A DNA stretch of 64,000 bases from Comamonadaceae bacterium (GTDB lineage: Bacteria; Pseudomonadota; Gammaproteobacteria; Burkholderiales; Burkholderiaceae_C): contig CANBUY010000005.1 of NCBI GenBank assembly GCA_947372745.1, positions 1 through 64,000 of the forward strand, in the 5' to 3' direction. Below the pieces are notes generated by a model, which was not told where the DNA came from, searched no databases, and was given only the letters and a program-made list of their open reading frames with translations. The number at the start of each line of letters is the position of its first letter. Position 1 is the first letter of the stretch. This document shows positions 1 to 7,377 of this stretch, piece by piece. Made by a program: the position numbers and the translations under genes.

Positions 1-612
1 GGGCGTGCCCACGACGCGGCCATACCAGGCCACTGCGGCCTTGACTGGGCCGTGCGCGGCGTACAACCAGGCCATGCGCCCACCCCAACAAAAACCGGTA
101 ATGGCTACTTTATCGAGGTTGCCCCCATGCGCGCCGGCCCATTTCACGGCGCCGTCCAGATCGGCCATGGCTTGCGCGTCAGGCACTTTGGCGACCACTT
201 CGCTCATGAGTTTGCTAATTTCGCCATAGGACTGGGGGTCGCCTTGACGCGCAAAAAGCTCGGGCGCAACAGCGAGGTAGCCCGCTTTGGCAAAGCGGCG
301 GCAGGTATCGGCAATGTATTCATGCACGCCAAAAATCTCGGAGACCACCAGCACCACTGGCAGGTTGGCGCCTCCGGCAGGTGCGGCAAAGTAAGCCGGC
401 ACCTTGAAGCCATTGACCTCAAAATTCATCTCCCCGGCTTGAAGCCCTTCAGCCGAGGTTTTGATCGCCGTTTGCGCCATGATGGGCAAGGTGGCCGCCG
501 CGTAGCCCACACCCAGCGCCACTTTGAGTGCGGTGCGGCGCGAAGCGCCCTGCTCGGTACTTTGACCGGGCAACAGCGAGTTGAATTCGTCTTTTTGATG
601 GGCTTTCAACAT
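1..612 (-). CDS. Dienelactone hydrolase family protein (3' end outside window)
   Basis: Alpha/beta hydrolase of the dienelactone hydrolase family; 204 codons are visible from ATG at 612 and the frame is still open at base 1, so the C-terminus lies outside. The N-terminal 45 or so residues hold a twin-arginine-like SRRTALKVALG stretch followed by an alanine-rich hydrophobic segment ending in MAQ, which suggests export. The nucleophile elbow GFCWGG with catalytic Cys is seen near residue 175, as is usual for this family, where Cys replaces Ser; the Asp and His of the triad would be in the missing part. A good Shine-Dalgarno (AGAGGA) precedes the ATG. The substrate is unknown: family members hydrolyse dienelactones or other small esters and lactones. 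Confidence 0.85.
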   Translation of the reverse strand, partial: MLKAHQKDEFNSLLPGQSTEQGASRRTALKVALGVGYAAATLPIMAQTAIKTSAEGLQAGEMNFEVNGFKVPAYFAAPAGGANLPVVLVVSEIFGVHEYIADTCRRFAKAGYLAVAPELFARQGDPQSYGEISKLMSEVVAKVPDAQAMADLDGAVKWAGAHGGNLDKVAITGFCWGGRMAWLYAAHGPVKAAVAWYGRVVGTP

Positions 613-672
613 GGAGCGTCCTCTGGGTTTGAATTTAAAAAAATAGTCCAAGCTATTTTGTGCAAAATTGCC

Positions 673-692
673 GGGCTGCAACCGTTCAGCCC
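673..692 (-). terminator. Possible weak terminator hairpin
   Basis: GGGCTG (673-678) pairs with CAGCCC (687-692) across an 8-base loop, just downstream of the DASH cryptochrome stop on the minus strand. The following bases carry only a short T run (TTTT after a GGCAA spacer), so termination would be weak. It lies between the cryptochrome and the hydrolase, both on the minus strand. Confidence 0.35.
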
Positions 693-733
693 TCAAGAAA
701 CCCTCAAGTTTTAACGGAATTTGGCGCGAAACA

Positions 734-2047
734 TCAGAGCCACAAGGCACGGTAGTGGCCTTGGGGGTCGTGGTCTTGGGTTTGTTTTTGGGGGTTAAAG
801 CGCCGCCCGCCGCGTGGATCGGTGCCCCGGCCCGCAATATAGAGCCAGTTGCCTTGGTTGCTGTAAATGTCAAAGTCCAGCAACTGAGACTCAAACCAGG
901 CCGCCCCAGCGCGCCAATCACCGTGCAAGTCGTGGATCAGGTAACTGGCCACCACCTGGCGCAGGCGGTTGGAAAGGTAGCCGGTCGCCTTGAGTTCGCG
1001 CATGCCAGCATCCACCAAGGGCTCGCCCGTCTCCCCTTGGCACCACCGGTTAAAGCCACCGGGTTTGTGCAGGGTCGGCGCCAAGGCCTGAGAGGCATGC
1101 GCCAGCCCCCGCTCACGGTAAAGCCGCACGCCATATTTCAGATGCAAAAAACGAAAGTAGTCGCGCCACAGCAGCTCAAACCAGAGCCAATAAGTGCCGT
1201 CATTGGCGCCTGCTTCAAGCTCAAATTGTTTAAGCGCCGCATAAGCCGTGCGCGCCGACAAGGCCCCACTGGCCAGCCAGGGTGAGAACTTGCTGGAGTA
1301 ATCGGTGCCGCTCAAGCCATTGCGGGTGGCTTTGTAGGTGTGGGCCAATTTGCGGTCAAAGTAGCGCGACAGGTGCCGCTTTGCCGCGCCCTCGCCACCT
1401 GAAAATTCAGGGGCATGGTAGGGGAATGACGACCTGTCATCGGACATGCAAGGCTCGTTATGAGACGCATTCGAGCGCCAACTGGCCAGACGAGCCGCCC
1501 ACTCTGGCGAGGCTGCGGGCAGGCTAGGCACATGACTTGCGCGGGGCAAAGCCGCCGGCGGCCATACACCCGCGCGCTCCACAGCTTGGCGAAACGAAGT
1601 GAACAGTTCGGGCAACTGATCAGCGGAAAACGGTAAATCAGCGGGGTCAAGCAAACTGGACTGCCAGAGGCTATCAACTGACAGACCCGCCGCTTGCATC
1701 GCCACCACTTGCGCCTCTTCTTCAGGGGCGGCGATGGTTTCACACAGCACTCGGGTCGTTCCCAGAAGACGCGCCAGCTCAGGCAAAACGTCTTGCGCAC
1801 GCCCTTGAACCTCAATCAACTCGCTGCCCATGGCGCGCAGTTGCCCGGACAAATCGGCCAGGCTTTGCGCCAAGAACTGGCGGCGGTGCGGCCCCACCCG
1901 CTCAAACCCCCAAGGCGTCACCGCTGAAGCCTGCGGGGCGTGGCAAAACACCGGCACCAAATGGGTAGCTTGGCTGCAGGCGCGTGCAAAGGCGGGGTTA
2001 TCTTGCAAGCGCAGGTCGTTGCGAAACCAGTAAATCAGGCAGGTCAT
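734..2047 (-). CDS. DASH-type cryptochrome / photolyase
   Basis: FAD-binding cryptochrome/photolyase, 437 aa. The N-terminal photolyase alpha/beta domain opens with WFRNDLRLQDNP (residues 7-18). The C-terminal FAD domain ends with YSNQGNWLYIAG and then GTDPRGGRRFNPQKQ (about residues 408-422), the arrangement typical of CRY-DASH proteins, which repair cyclobutane pyrimidine dimers in single-stranded DNA and may also sense blue light. The start ATG at 2047 fits the family, which begins a few residues before the WFRNDLR motif. It lies 22 bp after a second photolyase-like gene on the same strand, so the two are probably co-transcribed. The DASH assignment comes from motif reading; the light-harvesting cofactor cannot be told. 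Confidence 0.87.
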   Translation of the reverse strand: MTCLIYWFRNDLRLQDNPAFARACSQATHLVPVFCHAPQASAVTPWGFERVGPHRRQFLAQSLADLSGQLRAMGSELIEVQGRAQDVLPELARLLGTTRVLCETIAAPEEEAQVVAMQAAGLSVDSLWQSSLLDPADLPFSADQLPELFTSFRQAVERAGVWPPAALPRASHVPSLPAASPEWAARLASWRSNASHNEPCMSDDRSSFPYHAPEFSGGEGAAKRHLSRYFDRKLAHTYKATRNGLSGTDYSSKFSPWLASGALSARTAYAALKQFELEAGANDGTYWLWFELLWRDYFRFLHLKYGVRLYRERGLAHASQALAPTLHKPGGFNRWCQGETGEPLVDAGMRELKATGYLSNRLRQVVASYLIHDLHGDWRAGAAWFESQLLDFDIYSNQGNWLYIAGRGTDPRGGRRFNPQKQTQDHDPQGHYRALWL

Positions 2048-2068
2048 GGGGTTTTATGGCTCAAAAAT

Positions 2069-3616
2069 TTAAAATTCAAGGCCCAGCTGGGTAGTTGATG
2101 CGCTGGGGTTTTTAGACGCACCGCCCCGCTTGGGTTGGGGTGTCATGCGCTTTCTGGAGCCATGCTTCTCCACAATGACCGATTTGGCGGCGCGCACCTC
2201 AGGCAAGGCTTTCAGTGCAAAAAGCCGCGCTTTGGCCTGCCGGGTCGCCACATCCAGGTCCACCAGCGGCTGGGGAATGTCGCCAGGCAGCAGGCCGTAA
2301 TGCGCTTGCAGGTCAGGCGGCATGCGCCAGGGCTCAAACAACCAGGCATCGGGCACCTTGCGCAGCGCAGGCAACCAGCGCCGCACAAAATGGCCGTGGG
2401 GGTCATGGTCGCGGGCTTGCTTGATGGGGTTGTAAACCCGGGGAATGTTGATGCCGGTGGTGCCCGACTGCATTTGCATCTGGCTCCAATGAATACCGGG
2501 CTCGTAGTCCAAAAACTGCCGCGCCAGCCACTGCCCCACGGGCTGCCAATGCAGCCACAGCGGGTAAGCCGCCACCGACACCAGCATGGCCCGCATCCTA
2601 AAATTAATCCACCCAGTCTCGCGCAGCATGGCCACGCAGGCATCCACCATTGGCCAACCGGTGCGCCCTGCTACCAGCGCCTCAAAGTGGGCGGCGTTCC
2701 ATTCGGCCTCACGCAGGCCGTCATAGCCCCGGTGCACATTACGCCATTCCAGTTCAGGCTCGCTCTCCAACTTCTGAATGAAATGGCAATGCCAATGCAG
2801 GCGGCTCATGAAGGCGGCCAAGCCCTTTTTTTGCTGCACGGCCTCAGCGGGCAAACGGCCATATTGCCGCAGAGTCGCTTGCACAATTTCACGCAGGCTC
2901 AGGCAACCGTAGGCCAAATAGGGGGAGAGCCTTGAACAGGCCGAGGGGGCTGACAAGGGCGAAGAAATACCACCCCGGTACTGGCCACTGCGGTCCTGCA
3001 AAAAGCTCTGTAGCACGGACAAACCCAAACGCCGCCCGCCGCGCTGGCGCTGCGGTGGGCTGGCTAAATTCAATCCTAAATCCTGGGCGCTGGGCAGCGC
3101 GGGCTCGCGCCAGGGCATGGGGGAAAAAGACGGAGGACCCAAGTCAGGCACCGGCAAACAAGGCTGCTCGACGTGGGCATCCCAGCACCCTTTCCAGAGA
3201 TTGCGATTTTTAAGGCGCCGCACCACACCAAACTGGGGGCTTTCATGCCAGACGACCCCTCGACTGGCACACCAGCGGGCGACCGCTTGGTCACGTTTGA
3301 AGGTGAGTGCGTTGCCGGTTTCCTCATGCGAATGGAGTGCATCAAAGGGGGTCAGTGACCACAGACGGTCGAGAATCGAAGGAACTTCGCCACTCAGCAG
3401 GTGCAAGCGACCCGCACGACGCTGCAACTGCAGGTCAAGCTCATGCGCACTTTCAAGTAAAAACTGGTGATGCTGGTGGGCCGCATCGGGCGCTTGCCAG
3501 AGGCTGGGCTCGATCACGCACAAGCAAAGCACCGGGCCATTGTGCGAGGCCAAGGTCAGCGGTGCGTGGTCATGCAAACGAAAGTCGCGCTTGAACCAGA
3601 CGATGCTTAAAGCCAT
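2069..3616 (-). CDS. Second cryptochrome/photolyase family protein
   Basis: FAD-binding photolyase/cryptochrome of 515 aa, longer than the 430-480 aa of classical bacterial CPD photolyases. The N-terminus reads IVWFKRDFRLHDH (about 5-17). The FAD pocket region includes HWHCHFIQKLE, GWPMVDACVAMLRETGWINFR and, near residue 400, SGTTGINIPRVYNPIKQ. The C-terminal ~60 residues are basic and Lys/Arg-rich, perhaps a DNA-binding tail. It is not a DASH protein, since the NDPR-RxF signature is replaced by NIPRVYNP; I cannot assign it confidently to CPD repair, 6-4 repair or signalling. The start codon follows directly on the T tract of the HiPIP terminator, leaving only a GCAGG inside the hairpin as a possible ribosome site. 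Confidence 0.85.
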   Translation of the reverse strand: MALSIVWFKRDFRLHDHAPLTLASHNGPVLCLCVIEPSLWQAPDAAHQHHQFLLESAHELDLQLQRRAGRLHLLSGEVPSILDRLWSLTPFDALHSHEETGNALTFKRDQAVARWCASRGVVWHESPQFGVVRRLKNRNLWKGCWDAHVEQPCLPVPDLGPPSFSPMPWREPALPSAQDLGLNLASPPQRQRGGRRLGLSVLQSFLQDRSGQYRGGISSPLSAPSACSRLSPYLAYGCLSLREIVQATLRQYGRLPAEAVQQKKGLAAFMSRLHWHCHFIQKLESEPELEWRNVHRGYDGLREAEWNAAHFEALVAGRTGWPMVDACVAMLRETGWINFRMRAMLVSVAAYPLWLHWQPVGQWLARQFLDYEPGIHWSQMQMQSGTTGINIPRVYNPIKQARDHDPHGHFVRRWLPALRKVPDAWLFEPWRMPPDLQAHYGLLPGDIPQPLVDLDVATRQAKARLFALKALPEVRAAKSVIVEKHGSRKRMTPQPKRGGASKNPSASTTQLGLEF

Positions 3617-3652
3617 AAAAAAAGCCTGCTCAGAAAAATGCTGAACAGGCTT
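3617..3652 (-). terminator. Intrinsic terminator of the HiPIP gene, abutting the next start codon
   Basis: On the minus strand the arms AAGCCTGTTCAG (3652-3641) and CTGAGCAGGCTT (3633-3622) pair with one mismatch around a 7-base loop, followed by an uninterrupted T7 (3623-3617). The T run ends exactly at the ATG (3616-3614) of the downstream photolyase gene. The 3' arm contains GAGCAGG, the only Shine-Dalgarno-like sequence for that ATG, so the hairpin may both end HiPIP transcripts and mask the photolyase ribosome site. Confidence 0.8.
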
Positions 3653-3699
3653 GGGCTTTTAGGTCGTTCGCAACTGTGGCGCGCGACCTAGGCTAAAAA

Positions 3700-4005
3700 T
3701 TAAGCCTTTTTGGCGTAAGCACTGCACCAGCCTTTACCGGCCACTTGCTTACCGGCAAACAGGGGGCAACCACCGGCCGCATCCGCAGGCTTACCCTGGA
3801 ACAAAGCGCAATTGCTGCAAGCCTGACCCGCTGCAAACTTGGGGAACTTGACTTTGTCTGCTTTGGCAGCATCAGCCACATAACCCAAACCTTTAGCGGC
3901 TGGATCAGTCTCGGCGACCATAGGGGCAGCAGCCATGACGCTACCAGCCATCATGGCGGTGCTGGCAAAACTGATCTGGGCAATAAATTCGCGGCGATTG
4001 GACAT
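3700..4005 (-). CDS. High-potential iron-sulfur protein (HiPIP), Tat-exported
   Basis: Periplasmic [4Fe-4S] electron carrier of the HiPIP family, 101 aa as precursor. A Tat-type signal (SNRREFIAQ, then a hydrophobic stretch to about residue 27, MAAAPM) precedes the mature domain. The four cluster ligands are Cys63, Cys66, Cys80 and Cys94 (C-x2-C-x13-C-x13-C), with the family's GYV.DA and final GWCSAYAKK sequences. HiPIPs shuttle electrons from cytochrome bc1 to reaction centres or terminal oxidases. The ATG at 4005 is chosen because CAGGAAA lies about 8 bases upstream and the signal then starts properly. A strong terminator follows at 3617-3652. It is monocistronic or only loosely linked to the photolyase genes. 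Confidence 0.95.
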   Translation of the reverse strand: MSNRREFIAQISFASTAMMAGSVMAAAPMVAETDPAAKGLGYVADAAKADKVKFPKFAAGQACSNCALFQGKPADAAGGCPLFAGKQVAGKGWCSAYAKKA

Positions 4006-4143
4006 GGAAAATTTCCTGAAGTTACAAATTATGGAGATCCGCAAGCCCAAGCTCACAGACGCAAAATTGTATTGTGCGGCAGACGACTTTTCTTGGGGTT
4101 AACTTACATCAATACCTGCCTAAAGTACTCAGGTGCTCCAACG

Positions 4144-4169
4144 AAAAAACCGCCCGAAGGCGGTTTTTT
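4144..4169 (-). terminator. Bidirectional intrinsic terminator
   Basis: AAAAAACCGCC (4144-4154) and GGCGGTTTTTT (4159-4169) form a perfect 11-bp stem with a CGAA tetraloop. T6 on one strand and A6 on the other make it usable in both directions. It lies 18 bp downstream of the BMP-family binding protein gene (minus strand) and ends the purine transporter operon. Confidence 0.9.
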
Positions 4170-4187
4170 CAAAGCTTAAGCAAATGA

Positions 4188-5339
4188 TTACTTGGCGCCT
4201 GGCACTTTGCCTTCTACGCCTTTGACGTAGAAGTTCAGACCACCCAAAAACTTGTCGTCAGCCACGGCGTCTTTGGCGACCTGGACTTTACCGGTGTTGT
4301 CAACAATAGGGCCTTTCCAGATGACGAAGCTGCCATCGGCCAGGCCTTTTTTGACTTCAGCGACTTTGGTCTGGGTCTCAGCAGGCACGTCAGCGGCGAT
4401 GGACACGATGTCGATCGCGCCTTCTTTCACGCCCCACCACGCGCCCGTGTTGCCAGTCCACTTGCCTTCAAGCGCTTCTTTGGTGGCCTTGATGTAGTAA
4501 GGACCCCAGTTGATCACGGCAGAAGCCAAGTGGGCTTTGGGGCCGTAAGAGGTCATGTCGGAGTCCCAACCAAAGGCGCGTTTGCCTTTGGCTTCCGCTG
4601 TTTTGAGCACAGCGGGCGAGTCGGTGTTTTGGAACAATATGTCAGCGCCACCGTTGATGAGGGACGTGGCGGCTTCGGTTTCTTTTGGTGGGTTGAACCA
4701 CTCATTCACCCAAACCACTTTGGTCTTGATTTTTGGGTTGCTGGACTGTGCGCCCAACGTGAAGGCGTTGATGTTGCGCACCACTTCAGGAATTGGCACC
4801 GAGGCCACCACGCCGAGCGTGTTGGTTTTGGTCATCTTGCCCGCGATCACGCCGGCCATGTACGCGCCCTCATACGTGCGACTGTCGTAGGTGCGCATGT
4901 TGTCGGCTTGTTTGTAGCCGGTGGCGTGTTCAAACTTGACGTCTTTAGAGTCAGCAGCCACTTTGAGCATGGACTCCATGTAGCCAAAGGTGGTGCCAAA
5001 AACCAACTTGTTGCCTTGACCCACCATGTCGCGGATCACGCGCTCGGCGTCAGCGGACTCAGGCACGCTCTCGACAAACGAAGTTTTGATTTTGTCGCCG
5101 AATTCTTTTTCCAGCGCTTTACGGGCGTTGTCATGGGCAAAGGTCCAGCCGCCGTCACCCACAGGGCCGACATAGGCAAACGCAATTTTGAGCGGCTCAG
5201 CTTTGGCCACAGGGGCCGAGGCCGCCGGTGCCACCACAGGCGCTGGGGCCTCTTTTTTGCCACAGCCCACCAGCGCGGCAGCAGCCACAGCGGTGAGTGC
5301 GGCTATTTTCAGCAGCGAGCGTTTTTGCATATCGGTCAT
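4188..5339 (-). CDS. BMP-family ABC transporter substrate-binding lipoprotein
   Basis: Solute-binding protein of the BMP/PnrA (Med) family, 383 aa, which binds purine nucleosides or related bases in the periplasm. An N-terminal lipoprotein signal ends in the lipobox ALVGC with Cys26 as the lipidation site; an Ala/Pro-rich linker follows. The mature part contains the family sequences IAFAYVGPVGDGGWTFAHD, ADAERVIRDMVGQG and GADILFQNTDSPAV. An AAGGAA lies about 9 bases before ATG 5339. It is the last gene of the minus-strand cluster ATPase - permease - permease - binding protein and is separated from the permease by 62 bp. Its position opposite xdhAB suggests xanthine, hypoxanthine, urate or a nucleoside as ligand; that is inference from context. 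Confidence 0.92.
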   Translation of the reverse strand: MTDMQKRSLLKIAALTAVAAAALVGCGKKEAPAPVVAPAASAPVAKAEPLKIAFAYVGPVGDGGWTFAHDNARKALEKEFGDKIKTSFVESVPESADAERVIRDMVGQGNKLVFGTTFGYMESMLKVAADSKDVKFEHATGYKQADNMRTYDSRTYEGAYMAGVIAGKMTKTNTLGVVASVPIPEVVRNINAFTLGAQSSNPKIKTKVVWVNEWFNPPKETEAATSLINGGADILFQNTDSPAVLKTAEAKGKRAFGWDSDMTSYGPKAHLASAVINWGPYYIKATKEALEGKWTGNTGAWWGVKEGAIDIVSIAADVPAETQTKVAEVKKGLADGSFVIWKGPIVDNTGKVQVAKDAVADDKFLGGLNFYVKGVEGKVPGAK

Positions 5340-5401
5340 GTCAATTCCTTATTCAGAGGGGTTACGACGTTTAAAAAAGTTCAATTATGAACCAGAAGAA
5401 A

Positions 5402-6322
5402 TCAGGCGCCGGGATAAAAAGGCTTGCCAATTGAGGTTGGCATGTTTATTTTTATCCACTGCGGGTTACGGGAAATAAGGGCCAACACCACGATGGTGGC
5501 CACATAGGGCAGCATGGTGAGCAACTGGCTGGGCAAATCGACGCCCACGCCTTGCAGGTGAAACTGCAACATGGTGACGCCGCCAAACAAGTAGGCGCCC
5601 AATAGCACACGGGCCGGGCGCCAGGTGGCAAATGTCGTTAGGGCCAAAGCAATCCAGCCCTTGCCCGCCACAATGCCCTCGACCCACAGCGGCGTATAAA
5701 CAATAGAGATATAGGCACCTGCCAAACCGCACAAGGCGCCTCCCGCCACCACCGCCATCAAGCGGATGCGACGCACCGGGTAACCCAGCGCATGGGCCGA
5801 CTCGGGGCTTTCGCCCACACTGCGCAAAATCAGACCAGAGCGGGTGCGGTACAAAAACCAGATCATGCCCAGGGCAATCAACACCGTCAGGTACACCAGC
5901 GGGTGGTGCTTGAACAAGGCGGAGCCTACCAAGGGAATATCAGAGAAGTAAGGCAAGGCAAAGCTGGGGCGCTCAGGAATCTTCTCTTGCACATAGGCAA
6001 TACCGGCAAAGGCTGAAAAGCCCGTACCAAACAAACTCACCGCCAGCCCGGTGGCGTATTGGTTGGTGTTGAGCCAGATGACCAGCCCGCCAAAGATCAG
6101 GGCCAGCAAGGCGCCAGCGCCAATGCCCGCCGCAAAACCCGCCAAGTCATTGCCGGTATGGACCACCGCCGCAAAGCCGGCCAGCGCCGAGCACAGCATC
6201 ATGCCCTCGGCCCCCAGATTGACGATACCGGCCTTCTCGTTGATGAGCAAACCCAAAGAGGCCAGCGCCAGGACGGTGCCCGCATTGAGGGTTGCAGCGA
6301 TCAGCAGTGCGTAGGATTCCAT
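5402..6322 (-). CDS. ABC transporter permease (BMP/nucleoside type), second subunit
   Basis: Integral membrane permease of the branched-chain-type fold (BPD_transp_2), 306 aa with about 8-9 hydrophobic segments. It begins MESYALLIAATLNAGTVLAL and has the family's conserved NEKAGIVNLGAEGMML near residues 28-43, which is diagnostic of the YufQ-like subunit of nucleoside transporters. Its ATG overlaps the TAA of the preceding permease by one base (TAATG), so the two are translationally coupled. It forms the membrane pore with the 6322-7377 product. Confidence 0.92.
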   Translation of the reverse strand: MESYALLIAATLNAGTVLALASLGLLINEKAGIVNLGAEGMMLCSALAGFAAVVHTGNDLAGFAAGIGAGALLALIFGGLVIWLNTNQYATGLAVSLFGTGFSAFAGIAYVQEKIPERPSFALPYFSDIPLVGSALFKHHPLVYLTVLIALGMIWFLYRTRSGLILRSVGESPESAHALGYPVRRIRLMAVVAGGALCGLAGAYISIVYTPLWVEGIVAGKGWIALALTTFATWRPARVLLGAYLFGGVTMLQFHLQGVGVDLPSQLLTMLPYVATIVVLALISRNPQWIKINMPTSIGKPFYPGA

Positions 6323-7377
6323 TATTTACTCCACCTCAAGCGGTAGTTCACCAGCGTGTCGCAGGCCAAAAGCGAAAACAGCAACAGGCCCTGAAACACG
6401 CCCGTCAAAGACTTGGGCAAACCCAGGCGCGATTGCGCCAGCTCGCCGCCGATATAAAACATGCTCATCAAGAGCGCCGAGAACACCATGCCCACCGGAT
6501 GCAAGCGCCCGACAAAAGCCACGATGATGGCGGCAAAACCATAGCCTGCAGGCACATAAGGCGTCAACTGGCCAATGGGCCCCGCCACCTCCAGCGCGCC
6601 CGCCATGCCAGCCATGCCGCCTGAAATAAGCAAAGCCACCCACAGCGCACGACGCGAAGAAAAGCCCGCGTAGCGCGCCGCCGCCGGGGCCAAGCCACCC
6701 ACTTGCTGCGCAAAACCGGCCCGCGTTCGGAACAAAAAGACCCAAATACCTAGCACGCCAATCAGCGACAGAAACACGCCAATACTCACCCGCGAGCCGG
6801 TAAACAGGCGCGGAATCCGGGTGACCAGTTCAAACGATTTGGTTTGGGGAAAGTTGTAGCCGTTCGGATCTTTCCAGGGGCCGGCCACCATAAAACTGAG
6901 CACCTGCACCGCCACATACACCAGCATCAGACTCACCAAAATTTCATTGGCGTTAAATCGGTCACGCAGCCAGGCGGTGATGGCGGCCCAAAACATACCA
7001 CCTAAGACCCCAGCCAAAATGATCGGCAGCACCACCCAGGGGCTGCTGGCCTTATTGGCCATGAGCGCCACACCGCTGGCCGCAATAGCGCCGAGCACGT
7101 ACTGGCCTTCGGCGCCAATATTCCACACATTGGCACGAAAGCACACCGCCAAACCCAGGGCAATCAGCAACAGGGGCGTAGCCTTGACCGCCAATTCCCC
7201 CAGAGCATAGCCACTGCGCAGCGGCTCCCAAAAAAACACCAGCAAGCCGCTGACGGGGTCTTTACCCAGCGCGGCAAACATGACCATGCCAATCACCACC
7301 GTGATCAGCAAAGCCAGCAGGGGTGAGGCGTAGCCCCAAAACGGCGAAGGCTGGGGGCGGTTTTCAAGCTTGAGCAT
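6322..7377 (-). CDS. ABC transporter permease (BMP/nucleoside type), first subunit
   Basis: Multi-pass permease, 351 aa, of the YufP-like branch. It contains the conserved TPLLLIALGLAVCFRANVWNIGAEGQ segment region (loop with FRANVWNIGAEGQ, about residues 78-90) seen in these nucleoside permeases. The ATG at 7377 is chosen over upstream in-frame codons because GGGAGGT sits 6 bases before it; the gene then overlaps the 3' end of the ATPase gene by 14 bp. Pairs with the 5402-6322 permease in a heterodimeric channel. Confidence 0.92.
   Translation of the reverse strand: MLKLENRPQPSPFWGYASPLLALLITVVIGMVMFAALGKDPVSGLLVFFWEPLRSGYALGELAVKATPLLLIALGLAVCFRANVWNIGAEGQYVLGAIAASGVALMANKASSPWVVLPIILAGVLGGMFWAAITAWLRDRFNANEILVSLMLVYVAVQVLSFMVAGPWKDPNGYNFPQTKSFELVTRIPRLFTGSRVSIGVFLSLIGVLGIWVFLFRTRAGFAQQVGGLAPAAARYAGFSSRRALWVALLISGGMAGMAGALEVAGPIGQLTPYVPAGYGFAAIIVAFVGRLHPVGMVFSALLMSMFYIGGELAQSRLGLPKSLTGVFQGLLLFSLLACDTLVNYRLRWSK

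Noticed and set aside
2135-2935. Long plus-strand open frame opposite the second photolyase gene
   Set aside because: GC-rich antisense shadow; the photolyase on the minus strand has clear domain motifs along its full length.
4530-5390. Long plus-strand open frame opposite the BMP binding protein
   Set aside because: Antisense shadow with Gly/His-rich composition and no recognisable domain.
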